In this document: positions 41,006-53,706 of the stretch, piece by piece
Layout: every line of letters starts with the position of its first letter
Position numbering within the stretch: the stretch's first letter is position 1
Assembly (NCBI RefSeq): GCF_910589235.1
Contig: NC_060958.1
Coordinates: 10,221,937-10,285,936 of the forward strand
Direction of reading: 5' to 3'
Length of the DNA stretch: 64,000 bases
Origin: Vespa crabro
Lineage: Eukaryota; Arthropoda; Insecta; Hymenoptera; Vespidae
Made by a program: the position numbers and the translations under genes
The notes under the pieces: generated by a model
Databases searched by the model: none
The model's input: the letters and a program-made list of their open reading frames with translations, nothing else
What the model was told of the DNA's origin: nothing

Positions 41006-43249
41006 TCATAACGTACTTTGTCCCGACATTATCTTCGCGATGCCACGTCTTTTCCTTTCTACCGTTTCCTCACCAGTCGATCGCTTCGTGCGATATTTAT
41101 TCACATCTAACCACCAAAGTATTGGATCTTTTATAATTTTAGATGTATTATCTTGATCGTACGTATCTGTAGGTGACTCAAATTTCATCCACCGTTCTGA
41201 AGAAATATCCGACATTTCGGATTCCGAATTTGTTGAATCTATGGAGATTTCTTTCGATTCCTGTTCAATCGTACTAGCTTCGATACCAATATTTTTGTTA
41301 GATGATGTCATATCATTCAAAGAATTTTCTGTTGTATGACTTTCAACGGAAGAGGAATAATGATTTGAGAAAGATTCATTGTCATCTTCTGTAAATATAT
41401 CACTCTTAGAATCTGGAATAAAATGTGAAGAAGATTCGAAAGAACTATCGTTGGATTGTTCCGTAAAAGATTCGGAAGTATCGAATAAATTTAATGAACA
41501 CTTTAGTAAATTTATCCCATTTAATGTTTGTATAGTACAAATGACACCTTTGTTAGGATCTTCATTTCTTGAGTTAGTAAAGACAATTTCTTTTTTCAAG
41601 TTTACATTGTTCATTGATGAAGATACTGGAGGATTCACGTAAAATCTCCAAGGTTCCAAAGTTTTTATCGTGTCATCATCGTTTTCTACAATAGCTGGAG
41701 TAGATACGTCCGCAAGTAAATGCCTTTCCATAGATTTATCCGTCGGATTTGTTTCGATATCACTGTCCTCTCTTTTACTATCTTGACGAAAGAGCCACAA
41801 ATCCTTATCCATATTTTCCAAATACCCCTTCTTTAAATCGCTGGTAGTATCGTCCACCTTCGACGTATCAGACTTTTCAGAGTCTACACGTTCTAAAGAA
41901 GAAAGGATCGACGACTCGAGGTAACTGTGATCGTGATTTCCCAAGAGAAACCTATACGGATCTTCTTCAATCAAGCTATCGTGAAACAAACTCGATTTTG
42001 TTATTTCTGAATCTTCTCCTGAGATGGAAGATGGTGTCTCGATGCTATCTTGTCTACCTAATCCTAATAACAAATGATTAGACGATTCATCCTTTATCGA
42101 ACTTTCTTCAGATTTCAATAAATCATAATCACTTTGACGATTCTCTACATGTAAATCCTTCATCATGGCATCTATGGAATCGTGAAGCTTCTTCAAATTA
42201 TTAATAATTTCGATGGACGATGGAACGTCCTTTTCGTAGCTACGATTATTCTCATCGTTCTGATCATCAGACAGATCTTCCTTTTCGAAAGAATTTTCTT
42301 GAAATTTCGAAAATTCATTACTTTCCTCATCTTTCTCGTTGTTCTCATCAAGTTCTTTTAACACTGCATCTAATTCAGAGTTATGAATTTCTTCCAAGTA
42401 ATCATCCGTAAATGAATCAATGTCATCATAAATAGACCAGATAAACGGAAAGCTCCATTCGATCACTGACTCGTTCGTCGAATTTTCATACTCCTTAGTC
42501 TCATTCTTATTCAAAGTCGGCACTGTTATTTCTTCTTCGTGATCGTTTATCGACGATTTAAACGAATTCTTTATCGTCTCTTCCGTATCAGTATTCTCGA
42601 AACTCGTTATTGAAATATCTTGTTTTATATTCGATTCAGGAATCTTCATAGTTGTGATCAGCTGATTATCGGTCGAATAAATTTCACTTGGAAATAGATC
42701 CTCGTTTAAAAGGATACTTTGTCTCGTCGTAGTTACCAACGTTTTTTCAGATTTACTCAATGGTAACGACAAAATTCTATTAAAAATTGTCGAAGATTCA
42801 CCGTCGCTATATTGAGTAGAACTCGAGTCGAGAACGGATAAATCGATTGACTCCTGGCCGTACACTTTCCAAATAGTGTAACTGCTCCATCCAACGAAAG
42901 AGATCAGTAAAATAAGAAAGATCAATTTTACATACTGTATAAATCTTTCATAACAGTAGCTTTTTCCCCTTGTCACAGATTTATTAATCTTTAAACCTTC
43001 TTCTGCCGAGACAAGTTCCTCTATAAAACATTATATAGAATTTTATACAGAAGGAAGTAATATGTGAATTCATTATTATTATTGTACATATTTTCGTTTA
43101 TAATCTAACAATCTTAACAATTTAATCTAACGATAAAATGTTAACAATTAATTTTGACAGTTTCTAATACCAATTTCAAAATAAATCGAAAAAATTTTAA
43201 AAGAATGAAATATACATTTACCTTCGCTACAATTCCAACGTCCCTTCAT
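41006..43249 (-). CDS. Acidic type II membrane protein with furin-type sites, unknown family
   Basis: Two minus-strand exons (43,249-43,222; 43,020-41,006) join G|AG in phase 1 to give 680 residues. A basic segment (about 21-41) precedes one transmembrane helix (about 41-60, KLIFLILLISFVGW), so the long C-terminal part is predicted to face outside. That part is strongly Glu/Asp/Ser/Asn-rich and probably disordered, with few Cys and several N-glycosylation motifs. Near the end are two furin-type sites, RTKR (653-656) and RKRR (665-668), which would release two 12-residue peptides, the last being GIAKIMSGQSTL. I do not recognise the protein and propose no function. A frame this long with such composition is unlikely by chance, and the short first exon supplies an ATG that exon 2 lacks upstream of the membrane segment. 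Confidence 0.78.
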
Positions 43250-44319
43250 GATGAAAGATCGATGACAAACTGACGCTCTCGTATAAACGAGATCGTTAAA
43301 ATGTTCAGTTCGGTACGACAGAAAAGTGACCTCGGCCTGACAAAACTTAGTGAAAATAGGAGTAAAAGGTCGAAGCTAAGATAAGTTAGTCGAACTACTA
43401 CATTCGTACGATTATAAGGAAGAGACAGAGAGGTCAGCTTTTATCATTTCATGAGGTCAGCTATCATCGTTTTATGTTCATTCTTGACTATGAATATCTA
43501 ACAGATATTACCGTGTATTTCTAAGATCATAATATTTTTAATGCGAATATAAATATGCGAATAAAAAAGAAAAATTATATGTAAATATGCGATTTTAAAA
43601 TGAAGGAATAATGCTTAACTTAAGCCGGTTAATATATTATAATACGATTTATTATAATACTTTTTCATCATCTAAACACATATTATTATTGAAAGTGCGA
43701 AACAAAACTTCGAACTAATCATTGTCCTCATACACGCTATATTCACGTGATATTTATGTGCATATGTTTTCTTTTTTTCCTTATACTGTTATACATCAAA
43801 TAATTAATTATTTTAAAATAACTTTGTTATATAACTTAACAACTTCGCTGTGTAACTTCGTAATATATCTTTTTACGTATTTTTAATGTTGTGCAATATA
43901 TTTTCTGTATTCAACGCACACATATCTATCTGTGTATTTATGTGTGTGTACGTGCATATTTATGATTCATTCGATTATTTCAGTCGTCATTATTACGCAC
44001 GATTCAAATTAAAAATATTTACGGAGATATTACGCAGATAACTTATAAAAAATTGCATTTTGCCGTGTTTATTCTTTTTACATACGATCTACGAACATTA
44101 AAACTTTACGATATTCTATACAGTCTCCTTTTAAAAATTTTTTATAAAGATACATTATCAAAGAAATAATTCATAATACTTTAGTTAGTGATTATTTTGT
44201 TTGATATCGAACCAGGTGTTCAATCATTATCTGATAGCATTAACGTTTGATAAAACTCTGTATTTTCAGTGAGAAATAATAGTATCACAGAACACAGTTG
44301 TATTGTTAAGTCAACGATC
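43250..44319. promoter_or_regulatory. Divergent intergenic region between membrane-protein and EB-module genes
   Basis: 1,070 bases separate two opposed start codons. Near the minus-strand gene are two AGGTCAGCT copies (43,431-43,439 and 43,454-43,462), each followed by a TATCA box, and a TGACCT at 43,326-43,331. Near the plus-strand gene is a GATA-type ATTATCTGATAGC (about 44,226-44,238). These match nuclear-receptor half-sites and GATA-factor sites by consensus only. No clean TATA plus initiator pair is seen. Confidence 0.5.
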
Positions 44320-47300
44320 ATGTGGTTATTTACGAATTTTATATTACTTCGTTTATTGATCATACAAATTCTCTTTCATTTTGGTAAGACACCTACGTCG
44401 AATAATATTAATTATACAAAGTAACATTATATCGTAAAATTTGTTGACGTAAAAATTTGTAGGAAAAAGAAAAAGAAAAAAAAAAAAAAAAAAAGAAAAA
44501 ATACGTGAAAGATAAAACACTTATATTCAAAGTAAAAACAAATCGAGACGGATATTCCACTTTCAGAGATTGCTTGTACGTTTGCATTATTGAAAAAATG
44601 AATTGCAAGAATATTACGAAATTGAAAAATATGGCGCAAGTACACAAGTTATATTCGAAAAGGAAAAAAGAAAAAAAAAAAAAAAAACAGAGAGAACATG
44701 TTGAAGGTGCCTCGAAGAGCAAATATTGCAAACGAAGCTTTGAAAATTTAATAGAACGAGATGCATTCGCGATACGAATAGTGCTAGGAGATTAAAAACC
44801 ATAAACACACGCGTGAAAGGGAGAAAGGAGGAAAAAAGAGATTGCGCGCTTATGATCTTCGTGCGGTTATGTAACTTTCTTTTTTTTTTTTTTCTCTCTT
44901 TTTTGTTAGTAGAATAACGCGCATGCGCGATAATCAGACTAGTAATGATAAATTTAAAAATTATCTAGCGTATTTTTTACTAAACTAATTTAATAATTAA
45001 ATTAAATTAAATTAATTATTAAACAAATCACACTTTGTCACATTTTCGAACTTATCAAAATCAAATAATAGGACGCTCGTAATAATTTCAGGTACCTCGT
45101 TCGATCATCCATCGGAGAATAATTATATTTCAACGAACAATATTGAATGGAGTTGCAAATCAGACGCAGAATGTACGGCCAATGGTAGTATCTGTAAAGA
45201 ACAACAATGTCAATGTTCACCCGGTTATGTTTTCAACAATGATATGACCACCTGTCTACGAGGTAATTCTTTCATTTTTATTTCTTTTTTTATCGCATCA
45301 ATCAATGAATTAAAATTAACAATGCCGAATGATTTGAATCGTTAAACTTTTCTAAAGTCGCGAAGGGCTATGGTGACAAATGCGAGGAAACAATACAATG
45401 TTCGAGATATCTTTTTATTGGTGGACAGTGCATTGAAAATGCATGCATCTGCGCACCCGGATTCCATTACCTACATGGTAGATGTTACAAGACAGTGGGT
45501 AAGTCGCAAGATCACGAAAATTATGACGTGGGTGTGTGCTAGAAGATAAGATATGAAATAAGAGGGAGGAGCGGGGTGGAGGAAGGAATAGAGGAAGGGA
45601 GGGGTGGAAAGAGGGAAGTAAAGAACGACGATCGGGTCTCTAATCTTCTTTTGTGAACTTTAAAAATTTTAGAGCTTACTGGGAAATGTAAAAACGACGA
45701 TGATTGTTACATAAACTTTGAATTTGGGTCGACCGTCTGCGATAATGGAATTTGTAAATGTCGTGATGGTTTTTACCAACGCGAATATCGTTCCTGTCGT
45801 AAGAAAGCAAGTAAGATATATTCAGATATTTTTATCTACGGAATTTATAAAATGATTTGATAATTTAATACGATTTCTCCTTTTACAGACATCAACGAAG
45901 AATGTTTAGTCGATATCGATTGCAAATTTACCAAAGATGCTTACTGCGTCAATTTTAAATGTACTCTTGACGAAAAGAAAACAAATTATAATATAACATC
46001 GCGAATTTCCTTCAATTCCGATTATAGAAAATTTGCCGATAAATATGATAGATATTTATTAACAAATAGAGATACGATCAATAATTCCATTTCAATTTAT
46101 ATGACAGAAGCAATTACTGAATGGAATGATTGTACCAAAGATTCAGATTGCAAAATCCATGAGAATGCAATTTGTGATACATCAGGAAAATGTATTTGCA
46201 AACGCGCACACTTTGTACCTTCTACAAGTAAAAATAAAATATGCGTTCCAGGTAAACTAAAGATTGCAGTATACTTCATATTAGTTTGAAATTTATTTCT
46301 TCTAAAGAAGTAAAAACTCTTAACAATGTTTCTTCGTACAGAACTTGGACAAAATTGTAAAAATAATGATTTAGTGAATATTAAAAACTCGATTTGTAAA
46401 AATGGAGTGTGGAATTGTGCGAATACAAAACTCGCGTCGAAAAATAATCAAGAATGTCTGAAAGGTAAATTTTACTTTTAAATATATATAAAAATAAGGC
46501 CAACATTTTACTTTAAAAATTCGATCGATAATTTAGCTACGAGAAAATACAACTCATCTTGTCAACGGGACGAACACTGTTCCATCTTTGGTCCTGACGC
46601 GATTTGTAAACATAAAAGATGTCTGTGTAATGAAGAGAGATCTCATTTCATCGAAGAATTGCTATTTTGTTGGTCGAATAAAGGAATGAATGAGAGTTGT
46701 AAAACAAACGAGGATTGTTATGTTGAGGGATTGAACGGCACGCTCGTTTGTACGAACAACGTTTGCTATTGCTCCGAAGGCACACATTCGAACTCTAACG
46801 GAACGGCCTGTATAAATAGTAACGCGGGTAAATTTAAAATGAATTTCGATCGATGTACAAAAGTATCACTCACCTATTTACCGATCATTTAACTTTCCTA
46901 TTCACATTTATTTCAGAATTGGGAATGTTTTGTGAATACGACGAACATTGTACGACCTCACATTCCGTATGCACAAACAATGTATGCACTTGCGATAAGA
47001 CATATTATGAGTTAAAGAAAATGTGCTATCCAGGTAAACAAATATTAAATTAATCGAATTTACAAGGATAATTTATTTTGTTACTCTAATCGATCCTCTA
47101 ATTATTTCAGGTATAAATGCAAACTGCACTTTGGATAAGGACTGTCAACCGATGTATTCTTCTTGTTCTTCCGGAGTATGTACTTGCAAAGAAGGTTACG
47201 TTAGCTCTTCGACGTCTACCTGCTTGCCAAGTAAAAATTATAATTCCCTATCTAAACAAATACCTTTGCTACTTCGTTATAATTTACTCGAGATAATTTT

Positions 47301-48539
47301 TCTTTTAATTTTAGAAGCAAAATACGGGGAAGAATGTTCGCATGATATTCAATGTAACGCTGTAACGCCAAATGCAATTTGTTCCTGGAATTCGAGCAAC
47401 TCTTTGTCGATTAAATCTTGCGGCTGTGGCAAAGATCGTTACTTCAGATACTCCAGCTGTTTGACAAAGAAACGTATGAATATACGATAACTTCATTATT
47501 ATTGCTATTTTAAACAAAAAAAAAAAGAAAAATAAGAGAGAAAGAACATCCGCGTACCGATTCAATATAAATACATATCGTAATAACAAACCATCGAATT
47601 AGCATAATAATCAGAATCGATTCTATTTCAGTTCTCGGCGAATCGTGTATGTCACGCGGCGAGTGTTACTTAGATTTCAATCAGAATCGAGCAATTTGCA
47701 TGAACGGTCTGTGTACGTGCGACTGGCAATACGTTCAGGTTAATGACACCGTATGCGAGAAGAATTTGAAAGGTTTTGCTATACCGGGTAAGTAACCTTG
47801 ACATTAAACTCATCAGACCAATCGAAAAATTTTTATTCTCCTCCAAATTTCTTCTCACTCTTCTATATCTATATTTTCATTCTTCTAAATATTGTATATA
47901 CATCTACTTATATTATCTAGATATATGTATCTGCATATATAGATATATAAAAAAAAAAGAACAAGGGCGAAGCTAAGAGCATTAGCTAGTGCCATTTTTG
48001 TATTCGTATAAAAAACTTTTTATGTGACGAAGTAATGTGACCTACAATTACCTCTTGCATGTCAGCTGTGAACTTCTCTTTCTTCTTTCTCAAACTACCT
48101 TTCGTTTCGTTTGTGTATTACAATTTTTGCGATCGACCGTATCGATAAAATCTCGGTTAAATTACGAATCTCATCTTAGACATTTCTCGTATTTCCGTAA
48201 GACTTCGTATTCAGTGGTACTAGCTTTAAAACCTGTTTAAAAAATATGGCTCCTAAAGTAATTTCATTATGATTTCATATCGATTTCAAAGAGAATTATC
48301 GGCGTTCTTTAAAGTTTTCATTTCCTTTCGCGACTTGCACGATTTTCATACTTTTAACTCTAACCTTCTCCTTTCCATCCTTCAACGTCGTCGTTAATAT
48401 TTATTTCGCATTAGACGAGAAAACACGATCGATCCTGATTTCATTTCCTTTTGTTACAGGCGGTGCCATCGAAACGTTCTCAAGGTCGTCCTTACCAATC
48501 CTGTCGATCAGTTTGATACTACTCGACCTAATTCGATGA
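44320..48539 (+). CDS. Multi-EB/EGF-like-module surface protein, predicted GPI-anchored
   Basis: Twelve plus-strand exons join in frame: 44,320-44,383; 45,092-45,262; 45,358-45,498; 45,673-45,810; 45,889-46,251; 46,342-46,464; 46,537-46,827; 46,917-47,033; 47,111-47,230; 47,315-47,473; 47,632-47,787; 48,460-48,539. Every internal exon is a multiple of three and in phase 1-1, as in module-shuffled proteins. The product has 640 residues. Exon 1 is a signal peptide (MWLFTNFILLRLLIIQILF). About 11 cysteine modules follow, typically C-x5-C, then CxC, then a last C, matching EB/EGF-like modules. The part from exon 6 has lost some Cys, and exon 5 carries a module with missing Cys plus a linker. The last exon encodes a hydrophobic tail (LPILSISLILLDL) like a GPI signal. 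Automated insect annotation often labels such proteins 'prion-like-(Q/N-rich) domain-bearing protein 25'; I see no Q/N-rich domain. Function is unknown. Confidence 0.85.
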
Positions 48540-49444
48540 GCTTGATCGTTCCTCGAGGAGCCTTCAATTATTCAAGCACGAAGTGCGAGAGCGTGTTAAC
48601 GTTGATCGACAAGGGACTTACAAGCGAATTAGCCGACAGAATCGATAGTCATAGGTATGATCTAAACTTTGGCCAATCGTTTTGTTTCGCGATGCGCTTA
48701 ATAATAGAAACAAAAGTATTATGTATAAGAAAATCAATGACTATTTTATAATTTTTTATACTTTGTAAAGTATAAGAGACAAATAATACATATTCGAGCG
48801 AAAGAACGATTTTACGTAAAAAACAAAAAAAAAAAAAAAAAAAAAAAGAAAAAAGAAAACAAAAGAAAGACGAAATATCTTTTTTTTTTTTTTAAATATC
48901 CCCTTATATATTGTACCTATTCAAATGAAATTAAATCTTTAGATAGATCGATCCGAGAAAACCTGCGTATTTACTTAGAGTCCCTTGGGATTTTGTTTCG
49001 ATAAGACGAAATAAAGGCTCGACACGCAAATCGCGTTACTATCGTTTGCGAGCAACGCTCTCCTCTGGTCACTGTGAACTCACTCGATGACGTAGTAAGA
49101 TGACCTAACTTTAAAACGTGATATCTAATCGTGACGTCACTCTTAACAAGGGAGACAATGAATACCTAAGGAGACGAAGAGAAAAAGAGAGGAACGGGTC
49201 AAGGCGTTCTCGAATTCGCTCATATCTTTTACGTTCCCTTCTAGTTTTTGATAGATCGAATCACTGAAAATCCTTTCGAAGTTACAACAAGAAAAAAAGG
49301 GGTCTAATAGAGATAACGATCTTATATAAAATGTTTCGCGAAGAGTAGACGGAGGACGTTTGTGTCGTGCGTCGATTATCTAAATTACATCTTGAGATTG
49401 AACGAGAGTGTTCATGTACAATATTTGTATATTGTGTGTGTGTG

Positions 49445-49504
<60 letters not shown>

Positions 49505-49904
49505 GGGTGAGTTTTTTCAAATTGAAACACTTAAATATATATGTTATATGATATTTAATACTGTTTAAACAAAAAGCTTCAGAAAAATATTTCAAAATAT
49601 CACATGATTAATAAAATATTGATAAGTAAATATTCCTATTAATAATTCTAAATACAATTATAATACGTTCTCTTTTATATCTTTTTCTTTGTATTTTATT
49701 ATTTTAAATATTTATTAAATATATACACACATATACATACACATCTATATGTGTAGATATTTTATATAAATACGAGGAGATTAAGGAAGATGAATTATGA
49801 ATTTCACTAATGTTCGTGGCTTGTGATAAAAGATGATCGATGAAAGAGTCGTATGCTGACCTCGCGAAGCTAAGTAAATTAACGTCATTAAACATGAACT
49901 TTTT

Positions 49905-49937
<33 letters not shown>

Positions 49938-50940
49938 ATATAGGAAAATATCAAGAGCTTTTTCATACTTTTCTTTAAGCTCGCATCATCTTGTCAAACT
50001 TAAACACAGCAAACGTATCTTTCTCTCGCTTTTTTGTCTTTTCTTTTTTTTTTTTTTTCTTTTTTTGTTTTCTTTTTTTTTGTCGTCGTTTCGTGATAAC
50101 TGCGGAACTACTCCGCACATTTGCCAGGTAAAATGGTTTCCGTTTTTCGCCGTATTCCCTTATCGGGAATCTTCGAGTAAAAACCGTCGAGAGCGACGTC
50201 GTTGAAAACTCGAACTTCCTAACGGAATGCACCTTTAATATACGAATTTTCACACGAACCAGTTGACATTTAAGCTTGACTTTCATAAAATCATTTTTCT
50301 CTCAAACGACGTTATCACTACTTTACGATTTCGTCGTTCAAGAAACAAACGGATAATAAGCGTCACTTTCGAGACGAATATGAAAGAAAACTTATTGTCT
50401 CTGTGCTTTCGTTCTACGAATTTATGCGCTCTTTGATGCATATCCTATCGGAAAAGAAGAGGAAGAAGGTATAGGCTATAATAAATATCTTAATTAGTCA
50501 AACGTTTTATCGGCGTTACTCCTTTAATCATAAAAAATTTATCGTATGAAAAAGCGTTATTCCTATAGATGTTCTATTTAAATTGATACGTGAAAAAGTG
50601 CCAAGAGAGACAGAAAATTTCTATAGATACATTTTTCCACTTTTCTGTCCTCGTCTAACGCATCTTTCATTATTTGAGAATTGTTACGTCTTATCGCATT
50701 ATCGACACACGATTATATTTAAAAATATAATATTAAAAAAAAAAAAAAAAAAAAAAAAGAAAAAAAATAAAATAAAAAGATTTTTTTACGAACGACAAAG
50801 AAAATCCAAGGTACAGGGGAAATCTAAGACGGCATAGAGAGAAAAGCGAAGATTGTTTTCCGATATTCGGGAAGAGCTTTTGAAAATTAGCATACGTCGA
50901 ATCGGAATTGCAAATCAACAAGGAACGAAGACGAACATCG

Positions 50941-50976
<36 letters not shown>

Positions 50977-53547
50977 CTATGTATATATATGTGTATATAT
51001 ATATGTATATCTGTTGTGCAACGTACTTTGCTCGCTGTTCTTCGATATGGTTGTTACTATTCTCTCGAAAGAAGAGAGAAATGGATAGATAAATATAGAG
51101 AAAGAGAGAAAGAGACAGAGAAATATAGATAGAGAAAGAAAAAGAAAAATAAATGGTAGTAAGAGGTACGCTTGCGATTCTTCGTTGTTCGATCGTTCCT
51201 TTCTTTCGTTTCTGACTTACTTCGTTCGTTATTCGCAAGGTAAAGAAGGGGTGGCTCGAGGATGCGAAAGGTCACACGCCAACCAGATGGACAGCCGATA
51301 GAGACTCGACCTGGCTTCTTTCTTCGTAAAACGGGTCAGAGCTCACTCACGCGGTCAGGAAGTGACGCGCCGTAGTGCCGTGCTGCGCGAATCGCATCGC
51401 ATGAATTCTTCCTTCTCTATAGAAAGAACCTATGAACTTTGCACTTCGCTCTATTATCCTTGTCTTCTAACATTCTTTTACAATGATATCAATGAATATC
51501 GTAGGATAACACGATATAATAAGATTAGCACACATGATCTTTTATTATTTGCGTATAATGGAATAAAAGTTAAATCACAACGTTTAACGCACAACGTTTA
51601 TACAGTAACTCGATATTATTGGAGAATTTTTCTTTCTTTTTTCTTTCGAGAAAAATAAAAATGTCCCAAAAGGAAATATCAAAATCTTTTTTAGAACAAA
51701 CACGAAACGGATGAGACGATAACAATCTTATTGAGTGGAATCACGAGAAGGCATGAAAACGTAGGTCAACGCGCTGCTTCTTTACGAAAGAAAGATTTGA
51801 AGATCGGGCCATTTTGTTATCTGAGCTATTGCTAATTGTAAGCGGCGGCAGCATATAAATTCTTTTTCTCTTTTTTTCTTTGGAGTTAGTTTATTGCGAA
51901 CCTTTGAAATAAGAACGCGGAACGAAAAGAACGGTCAATCGAAAGAGTTCCTTCTCTTCCTGTCTCTCTCTCTCTCTCTCTCTCTCTCCCTCTTTCTCTC
52001 TTTTTTATATATATATATTATATATATATATATATATAAAGATATATATGCGTGCGTGTTCGCGCGCGATCGCGTGTCCAGCATTAACATCTCTTATATG
52101 TGTCCTGGAGTGTTAATGTGATATCCCAACAGTAGAGGCCAAGGTTACAACGTCGGATGGTCGCCTCCAAGTTCTCATAGAAAAATTCTATTTCCTCGAC
52201 CGTACTTCTCTATCGAGGAGCTAACGAGTAATTCAAAAATACAAAATTTTAACAGATCCAATCATCGTGATACATAAGAAACGAGGTATATATTTTTTTT
52301 ATTTTTCTTTTTTTCTTTCGAGGATTTATTCAACGTCTTCTTCAATTAGAAATGCGTATCACAAAGCAAACATTAGCAAATTGAAATTAAATTTATCGAT
52401 CCTCCTTCTTATAACATCGTCACATCAAGATTGTGTAGGTACTTACACGGTATTGTTAAAAAAAAAAAAAAATGAGTTTACTTATCATTATCAAGGATTT
52501 TCATCGATAGCATGTAACTGATTGATAAATCATAAAAAAAAGAAAAAGAAAAAATCGCAAAGTTTACTGACGATCAAAATTCGAGCTTCCAATGCGAATT
52601 AAAGGGAGACACAATTCCAAGACGAAGGGTTGGAGATTAAAGAAAAAAAAAAAAAAAAAAAAAAAAAATGTCATTTATATCGTCGACAAATATTTTTATA
52701 TTTATACATCATAAAATGTTAAAGCCATAACTTGCGTTTCTTATTTAAATGAATTTCGCAACTCAGGCATGCACGACTTTTCTATTCTTACGAATTCATT
52801 ACTATCCTTTTCCCTTACTGTGGACATTTAACGATTGCCAAGATTTTTATCATCTTATTGATCCCCCGAATAACGTAAATGTAATTGAAATTTTCTATAA
52901 AAATTGCTTTCCTTTTTAAGGAGGTTGCTATTATCTTTCTCATATCTAAATTATCCCTATAGAAAGGAAACTTTATAACAACTTTATCTTTTCAAAGATG
53001 ACGTCTGCTAGGCTATTAAAATATATAACGACAGAATCTCTTTGTCGAGGAAGAGTGTAATTTCCGTAACTTTAACGACTATAATTACTTTTCTTTTTAA
53101 TTTCCCCGGGGATTAGTTTCTTCTATACTACGGTTGCTTCTTCCTACGCAATTTTCTAAAGACCAAAAAGATTTCAGAAAAAAAAAAAAAAATCGAGACC
53201 ATGCTGCTATCTGTGGAGAAATTTTCTAAGTTACAACGATCATTGAGTGTTTCTTTTTCTCTTTTTTTTCTTTTTTCTTTTTCCTTTCTTAAAGAAGTTT
53301 CCTACCTTTACGATTGAATATAGCATGATAAAACAGTACAAAGAAATTATTCGAACGATATCTATTATCTACATATAACAGGACAAATGAAAAAACTCGC
53401 GTATGAATATCATAAACTCTGTGATCTATCTCAATTGTTTTACAGAAGTATATTATTAAAATATACTCAAAAGACTAATATAAAGTAAAATTTGGATCTC
53501 CTATCTTTGACATGATTGAGTGATTGGAGAGATTTAAAAATTCCACT
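48540..53547. other. Intergenic region, mostly AT-rich
   Basis: No exon is supported. It contains a TA tract (49,449-49,500), poly-T runs (49,909-49,932; 50,045-50,060), poly-A runs (48,825-48,847; 50,736-50,758; 52,643-52,668), a GT run (50,944-50,972), a CT run (51,963-51,988) and a palindromic GTGACGTCAC (49,131-49,140) that fits a CRE/ATF consensus. Sequence at 51,250-51,420 is more GC-balanced and complex than its surroundings and could be regulatory or an untranslated exon, but nothing fixes a strand. Confidence 0.65.
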
Positions 53548-53550
53548 TAC

Positions 53551-53638
53551 TTAAGAAGTTTTGCGGATGGCTCGAAAATACTTGAAATTGAGGATGGATG
53601 ATACGTCGTAGCTGATTGTAAATGAGATAGGTCGACAT
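53551..53638 (-). CDS. Possible first coding exon of an unidentified gene (partial, tentative)
   Basis: An ATG at 53,638 on the minus strand opens a frame of 29 codons plus one base that runs without stop into a strong donor, A|GTAAGT, at 53,550. The peptide starts MSTYLIYNQLRRIIHPQF and is not low-complexity. It lies 38 bases downstream of a TATA/initiator promoter. I do not recognise the peptide and did not find a following exon, so it may equally be an untranslated first exon of a non-coding transcript. Confidence 0.3.
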
Positions 53639-53673
53639 CGAAATTGGTCGGAGATTCTCTTGAATGATGTCAC

Positions 53674-53706
53674 ACTGACTCTAATACGCATCTAATGTCT
53701 TTTATA
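53674..53706 (-). promoter_or_regulatory. TATA box plus TCAGT initiator core promoter
   Basis: On the minus strand TATAAAAG (53,706-53,699) is followed by TCAGTG with its A at 53,676, exactly 30 bases after the first T of the TATA box. This is the consensus arthropod arrangement. A consensus splice donor follows 126 bases downstream at 53,550. Confidence 0.55.

Noticed and set aside
47311..47589. Antisense frame across exon 10 of the EB-module gene
   Set aside because: It overlaps a well-phased coding exon and runs into an A-rich intron; no independent support.
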